From the NCBI GenBank assembly GCA_027622975.1, contig JAQBVN010000013.1, positions 1 through 64,000 of the forward strand: a stretch of DNA of 64,000 nucleotides, read 5' to 3'. Below, in pieces: positions 60,889 through 64,000 of this stretch. The notes under the pieces were generated by a model. That model was not told the DNA's origin, did no database searches, and was given only the letters and a program-made list of their open reading frames with translations. Each line of letters starts with the position of its first letter. Position 1 is the stretch's first letter. Both the position numbers and the translations under genes were made by a program. Source of the stretch: Bacteroidota bacterium. GTDB taxonomy: Bacteria > Bacteroidota > Bacteroidia > Flavobacteriales_D > Sanyastnellaceae.

Positions 60889-60896
60889 CAAAGAAA
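60889..60896 (-). promoter_or_regulatory. -7 promoter box of the second TonB-dependent receptor (leaderless type)
   Basis: TTTCTTTG on the minus strand, then GCAC, then GTG at 60884. One change from TAnnTTTG with exact spacing; it favours the GTG over the ATG at 60875. Confidence 0.45.
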
Positions 60897-60931
60897 CGCA
60901 CGAGGCGCCTCAGGCGTTGCCTGCGCTTCCG

Positions 60932-62014
60932 TTAAAATTCAAGCGTGAACGAGAACCATGGCACCGGGAACCCCAACCCTCCGGAGAACACCCCGGCTAG
61001 GCCGTAATCCCAGAGCCACCCGGTGCGTTTGTTGTAGCTGCGAATGCCAATGGAAACGCCTCCTCCCGGGTCAGAACGCATTTGAGGCTCGGTGCTCCAT
61101 GCGGGGTAACCGGTTTCGTAAGGTGGCACTTGTGCGACCGGGTCAGACCGACGGAACGTCGGAACCACGAGGTAATTCTCCGTGATGAACCACCGGTTGG
61201 CCATCAACGGGAACATGCCGCTCACGTTGAACAAAAAGGGGTTTTGGTATTCCTCGTTCCGCGTGTCAAATGTGTACAAGGTGTTCCAGTAGTACGAGCC
61301 GTCCCAAGACTGGCTGTAAGTGGAGTCCACGGTCATCCCAGAGTAGAAGTACCCGTCGTCGATGCGGTTGCCCATGCCGACGTTGAAAGTGAGGTTCTTG
61401 TTGTCGTCACCAAACGTAATGTTGGCGAACCCCAACATCAACGGACGGTCCAAGTTGCCGTAGTAATCGATGGCGGCCAACCCGCCCACCGACATGTGCA
61501 CGTTTTCCTTGACTTCGCCCCCGAATTTGGCCGTCAGGCCTGCCCCCACCACCGAAACCATGATTCCACCGGTGAAGCGGTCCGAAAACCCGTAACTGAT
61601 TGAATTCAACGCAATGTTGGACTGGAAATAGCCCTCACCTTCCGAGAGCTGCATGCCCGACGGGGCGAAAAAATAGCGGCTCGGCTGGTTGCTGACGTAA
61701 CCGTACCCCTGCTCCATCTGTGCGGCGTCCGCTTGCACCGCACTGAGGTCTTGCACCAGGTACTTGGGGATGGAGGTGGGGCCCAAACCCACCACGTCGA
61801 TCACCACGTCGCTTGGGGTCACCGCCACGAGCTTTCCGTATTTCAAGGTGCCATCGTTGAGTCTGACCTGCACAAACTGGTCGGCGAGTTCACCCGCGTA
61901 CGTCGTCGAAGCGGCTTCTGGGGTTTGTGCTGTCGCTGGGGCAGAAAACAAGAACCAAAGGGCGAATGCAGGCACGCCCAGCAGGGCGAGTTTCAGGGAG
62001 AGAGGGGACGTCAT
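60932..62014 (-). CDS. Exported outer-membrane-type protein of unknown function
   Basis: A 360-residue protein with a signal peptide ending near APATAQT. The first domain, FVQVRLNDGTLKYGKLVAVT and DVVIDVVGLGPTSIPKYLV, looks like a small SH3-like beta fold. The rest is rich in Gly, Phe and Tyr with alternating strands (YGFSDRFTGGIMVSVVGAGL, NITFGDDNKNLTFNVGMGN) and ends in FSFTLEF, as in outer-membrane barrels. I do not recognise a named family. A long in-frame extension upstream to 63115 is GC-rich antisense of the neighbouring gene and is not real. The gene is 57 bases upstream of the TonB-dependent receptor start, on the same strand. Confidence 0.75.
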   Translation of the reverse strand: MTSPLSLKLALLGVPAFALWFLFSAPATAQTPEAASTTYAGELADQFVQVRLNDGTLKYGKLVAVTPSDVVIDVVGLGPTSIPKYLVQDLSAVQADAAQMEQGYGYVSNQPSRYFFAPSGMQLSEGEGYFQSNIALNSISYGFSDRFTGGIMVSVVGAGLTAKFGGEVKENVHMSVGGLAAIDYYGNLDRPLMLGFANITFGDDNKNLTFNVGMGNRIDDGYFYSGMTVDSTYSQSWDGSYYWNTLYTFDTRNEEYQNPFLFNVSGMFPLMANRWFITENYLVVPTFRRSDPVAQVPPYETGYPAWSTEPQMRSDPGGGVSIGIRSYNKRTGWLWDYGLAGVFSGGLGFPVPWFSFTLEF

Positions 62015-62080
62015 CGCAAAGAATTTGGCTCCAAGGTACGATTTTTGACCGACAGCGGCCGCGAACGCATGTGCGCAGAC

Positions 62081-62088
62081 GACCTTTG
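62081..62088 (+). promoter_or_regulatory. -7 promoter box of the YdjM-like gene (leaderless type)
   Basis: GACCTTTG, then CGCC, then the ATG at 62093. The same octamer and spacing occur before the flippase gene at 18354. Confidence 0.45.
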
Positions 62089-62092
62089 CGCC

Positions 62093-63322
62093 ATGGATTC
62101 GTTGTCGCAAATCGTGTTGGGTGCCGCCGTGGGCGAGGTCGTGTTGGGTCGCCGGATCGGGAACCGCGCGATGGTTTGGGGAGCGGTGGCAGGCACCCTC
62201 CCCGACATGGACGTGCTGGGTCAGTACTTCCTCAGCGAACTCGACAACCTCGCTTTCCACCGCGGCATCAGCCACTCGCTGCTGTTCACCGTCTTGGGAG
62301 CGCTGGGATTCGGCTGGGCGACGGACCGCCTGTACCGGAGTCGGCACCACGCCTGGATCGCGGTGGGCACGAAGGCCGCCGCCGCGGTCGTGATCGGCTT
62401 CGTGGTGAATTTCCTGACCCAAATCTTCGCGCCAGGCGCTTGGCTCCCCGTGGCCCTCTACGTTCCGCTCGCGGCGGCGTGGCTTGTCCGGCACGGGAAG
62501 CGCCGCTATTTCGCCGGCACGTGGGAGGTCCCCGACGCGGACCTGCGGGGCTGGGTGGCGCTGTTTTTTTGGGGCTTCCTCACCCACATCCTGCTCGACT
62601 GCTTCACCACCTACGGAACCCAAATCTTCGCGCCGTTCTCCGACGTCCGCGTCGCTTGGGGCACCGTCGCTGTCGCCGACCCGCTCTACACCGTTCCCTT
62701 CCTCGTGTGCCTGCTCGTCGCCGCCCGCTTCGCACGCACGGACCGCCGGCGCGCGGTTTGGAACTGGACCGGAATCGCCCTGAGCTCCCTCTACCTCGCC
62801 CTGACCGCAGTCAACCACCAGCGGGTCACGGCAACTTTCGAAGACGCCCTCGCCACGGAAGGCCTGCCCGACGCACGCTTCTTCCTGACGCCCACCATCT
62901 TCAACAACGTGCTTTGGAACGGCGTGGTCGACGCAGGCGATTCCTACCTCCTCGCCCAGTACTCCCTGTTCGACGAGGTCCCCGTCGCCTTTCATCCCGT
63001 CCCCAAGGGCCACGACCTGCTGCACAACTTGGATTCCGACCCTACCCTCTCCGTCTTGCGCTGGTTCAGTGCTGGCTACTTCAACGCCGTCCTCCGCGAC
63101 AACGGCGCTCTCCAAATCAACGACCTGCGCTTCGGCACCTTCTCAGGCGAGGCCACCTCGCCCGACGACTACATCTTCCGCTTCAACCTCACCGACCTCG
63201 GCCCCGACCAGCCCTACGGCTTCGAACGCGCCCAGGGCGGCCCACCCGAGGACACGGCCGAAGCCATGATGTCCCGCCTCTTCATCCGCGCCCGCGGCCT
63301 GAAGGCCCCAATCTCCGAGTAA
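62093..63322 (+). CDS. YdjM-like (DUF457) membrane-bound metal-dependent hydrolase
   Basis: A 409-residue membrane protein. The N-terminus MDSLSQIVLGAAVGEVVLG and the motifs LPDMDVLGQYF, FHRGISHSLLFTVLG and the later HILLDCFTTYGTQIFAPFS match the YdjM/LexA-regulated hydrolase family: His and Asp residues near membrane helices form a proposed metal site. The family is about 200 residues in E. coli; here a C-terminal part of roughly 170 residues (from about 240) follows the last helix. Activity is unproven for the family. The ATG at 62093 directly begins the family start and has a 4-base-spaced promoter box. GC is very high, about 65%. It ends 11 bases before a tmRNA-like 3' fragment. Confidence 0.85.
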   Translation: MDSLSQIVLGAAVGEVVLGRRIGNRAMVWGAVAGTLPDMDVLGQYFLSELDNLAFHRGISHSLLFTVLGALGFGWATDRLYRSRHHAWIAVGTKAAAAVVIGFVVNFLTQIFAPGAWLPVALYVPLAAAWLVRHGKRRYFAGTWEVPDADLRGWVALFFWGFLTHILLDCFTTYGTQIFAPFSDVRVAWGTVAVADPLYTVPFLVCLLVAARFARTDRRRAVWNWTGIALSSLYLALTAVNHQRVTATFEDALATEGLPDARFFLTPTIFNNVLWNGVVDAGDSYLLAQYSLFDEVPVAFHPVPKGHDLLHNLDSDPTLSVLRWFSAGYFNAVLRDNGALQINDLRFGTFSGEATSPDDYIFRFNLTDLGPDQPYGFERAQGGPPEDTAEAMMSRLFIRARGLKAPISE

Positions 63323-63333
63323 CCGCCTAAATC

Positions 63334-63370
63334 AACTGCGGATCCAGGGGTTCGACTCCCCCCGGCTCCA
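63334..63370 (+). ncRNA. 3' end fragment resembling tmRNA (ssrA), possible attachment-site relic
   Basis: Thirty-seven bases read TGCGGATC, then AGGGG, TTCGACT, CCCCC, CGGCTCC and A, that is, a T arm (stem 63346-63350 with 63358-63362, loop 63351-63357, with one A-C mismatch) and the 3' acceptor strand. The GGA before the T arm and the GCTCCA ending resemble the 3' end of bacterial tmRNA more than of any tRNA. No matching 5' acceptor (GGxGCCG) occurs in the 60 bases upstream, and a full ssrA body would run into the YdjM-like coding region. So it is an isolated 3' end, as left at integration sites. CCA is not encoded. Confidence 0.55.
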
Positions 63371-63414
63371 CTCAGAGAACTAACTTCGTCACCAAATTGC
63401 AAGGCTCATGTGCT

Positions 63415-63422
63415 TACACTTG
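63415..63422 (+). promoter_or_regulatory. Possible -7 promoter box of the GH30 gene
   Basis: TACACTTG ends 3 bases before the ATG at 63426. It differs from TAnnTTTG at one base. Confidence 0.35.
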
Positions 63423-63425
63423 AAG

Positions 63426-64000
63426 ATGATTCGGACGACAATGTGTGCAAGCGCATGCTGGGGAATGTTGATTTGGTGCAATGGCGCAACCGCTCAAACC
63501 GTCACTCCCTGGTTGACGAAGGGAGATCAGAGCGCCTTGATGGAGATGCAAGTGCAATCGTCTCTGGTTCCATATTTGGGAGGAGGCACAACCATTTTGG
63601 TCGACAGCACTACGGTCTATCAGTCCATCGATGGATTCGGTTTCTGCTTGACTCAGGGAAGCGCTGAAGTCATCAATGGGATGGAGTCTGAAACCAAGGC
63701 CAGTTTGTTGAATGACCTATTCGGTCCGTTTGGGTTGGGCATTTCTATGCTGCGTATCAGTCTGGGAGCCTCTGACTTGAGCAATTCTGTTTACACTTAC
63801 AACGATTCACCGGGTGATGTTGACATGCTCAACTTCAGCCTTGAGGGACCAGATTTGGACCACTTGATTCCATTGCTTCAGGAAATATTGGCGATCAATC
63901 CCTCCATCAAGCTGATGGCTTCTCCATGGACTGCTCCCACCTGGATGAAAACGAACAATTATTGGATTGGAGGGAGTTTGAATCCCCAATACTATGGCGC
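63426..64000 (+). CDS. Glycoside hydrolase family 30 enzyme (partial, runs off right edge)
   Basis: 191 codons of an open plus-strand frame that continues beyond the window. A signal peptide runs to about NGATAQ. The mature start has QSIDGFGFCLTQGSAEVING, then LGISMLRISLGASDLSNSVY, TYNDSPGD and IKLMASPWTAPTWMKTNNYW. These are the early strands of the GH30 TIM barrel (glucosylceramidase or beta-1,6-glucanase type); the catalytic Glu residues lie further on and are out of view. Base composition is distinctly lower in GC than the preceding 10 kb. It is separated from the YdjM-like gene by the tmRNA-like fragment, so it may belong to different DNA. Confidence 0.88.
   Translation, partial: MIRTTMCASACWGMLIWCNGATAQTVTPWLTKGDQSALMEMQVQSSLVPYLGGGTTILVDSTTVYQSIDGFGFCLTQGSAEVINGMESETKASLLNDLFGPFGLGISMLRISLGASDLSNSVYTYNDSPGDVDMLNFSLEGPDLDHLIPLLQEILAINPSIKLMASPWTAPTWMKTNNYWIGGSLNPQYYG

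Noticed and set aside
62015-63115. N-terminal extension of the outer-membrane protein at 60932-62014
   Set aside because: The extension is antisense to the YdjM-like gene; a proper signal peptide begins at the ATG at 62014.
61927-63330. Plus-strand open frame of about 467 codons overlapping the YdjM-like gene
   Set aside because: It is another frame of the same GC-rich sequence, extremely Arg/Pro-rich; the frame at 62093 has clear family motifs.
62950-63370. A complete tmRNA gene ending at 63370
   Set aside because: The required 5' acceptor and D-arm region would fall inside the YdjM-like coding sequence and no matching GGxGCCG acceptor strand was seen there.
63370-63425. Permuted (two-piece) tmRNA with the 5' half downstream of the 3' half
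   Set aside because: The 55 bases after the fragment contain no GGGGC-type acceptor start or D-loop-like segment before the GH30 start.

Overview
The window is a gene-dense piece of a Bacteroidota chromosome, probably Flavobacteriales or a close relative. The evidence is SprA (the type IX secretion, T9SS, outer-membrane translocon), a PorP/SprF partner protein, several secreted proteins with type A or type B T9SS sorting domains, TonB-dependent receptors with a DUF4249 partner, the maeB-ruvA-sprA-gcvH-vanZ-tonB run, and promoter boxes of the Bacteroidota type (TAnnTTTG). I could not place it to genus. Single-line hand counts give roughly 52-57% GC for most of the window, 60-65% from about 53 to 63.3 kb, and under 50% at the right edge. 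No stretch over 300 bases lacks a gene; the largest gaps are about 200 bases.

Left part (1-19.9 kb). A secreted protein runs off the left edge. AddA-like helicase-nuclease follows on the minus strand, and its AddB-like partner lies 10 kb away on the plus strand behind a TPR gene. Between them are an MbnP/MbnH-type lipoprotein and di-heme peroxidase pair, a 1683-residue PKD-repeat surface protein with its PorP/SprF partner, and MurB with an unusual N-terminal extension. A lipid-linked polysaccharide flippase closes this part.

Middle part (19.9-39.5 kb). This holds housekeeping genes: a DUF2147 protein, a YihY membrane protein, nadC, rlmH, atpD-atpC, ribF with a leucine-rich-repeat protein, and a NadR-like kinase with PnuC for NAD precursor salvage. 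The minus-strand block maeB-ruvA-sprA-gcvH-vanZ-tonB follows. tonB carries a 17-base C tract (on its coding strand).

Right part (39.7-64 kb). A plus-strand cluster combines a TlpA thioredoxin, a DUF6029 protein, two paralogous thioredoxin-fold proteins tagged for T9SS export, an Omp28-like lipoprotein with a CxxC motif and a small outer-membrane barrel; it looks like an envelope or surface thiol-redox system. Next are a BNR-repeat protein with a small LEA2-like lipoprotein and an M20 dipeptidase. The GC-rich block then holds proline dehydrogenase, CorA, two TonB-dependent receptors, DUF4249, an outer-membrane protein and a YdjM-like membrane protein. It ends at what looks like an isolated 3' end of a tmRNA gene, followed by a lower-GC GH30 glycosidase cut by the right edge.

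The most striking signal across the window is positional. At about half of the genes that start a transcription unit, a TAnnTTTG or TAnnTTCG-like box ends 3-5 bases, usually exactly 4, before the start codon. That predicts leaderless mRNAs. I used this pattern to refine several start codons.
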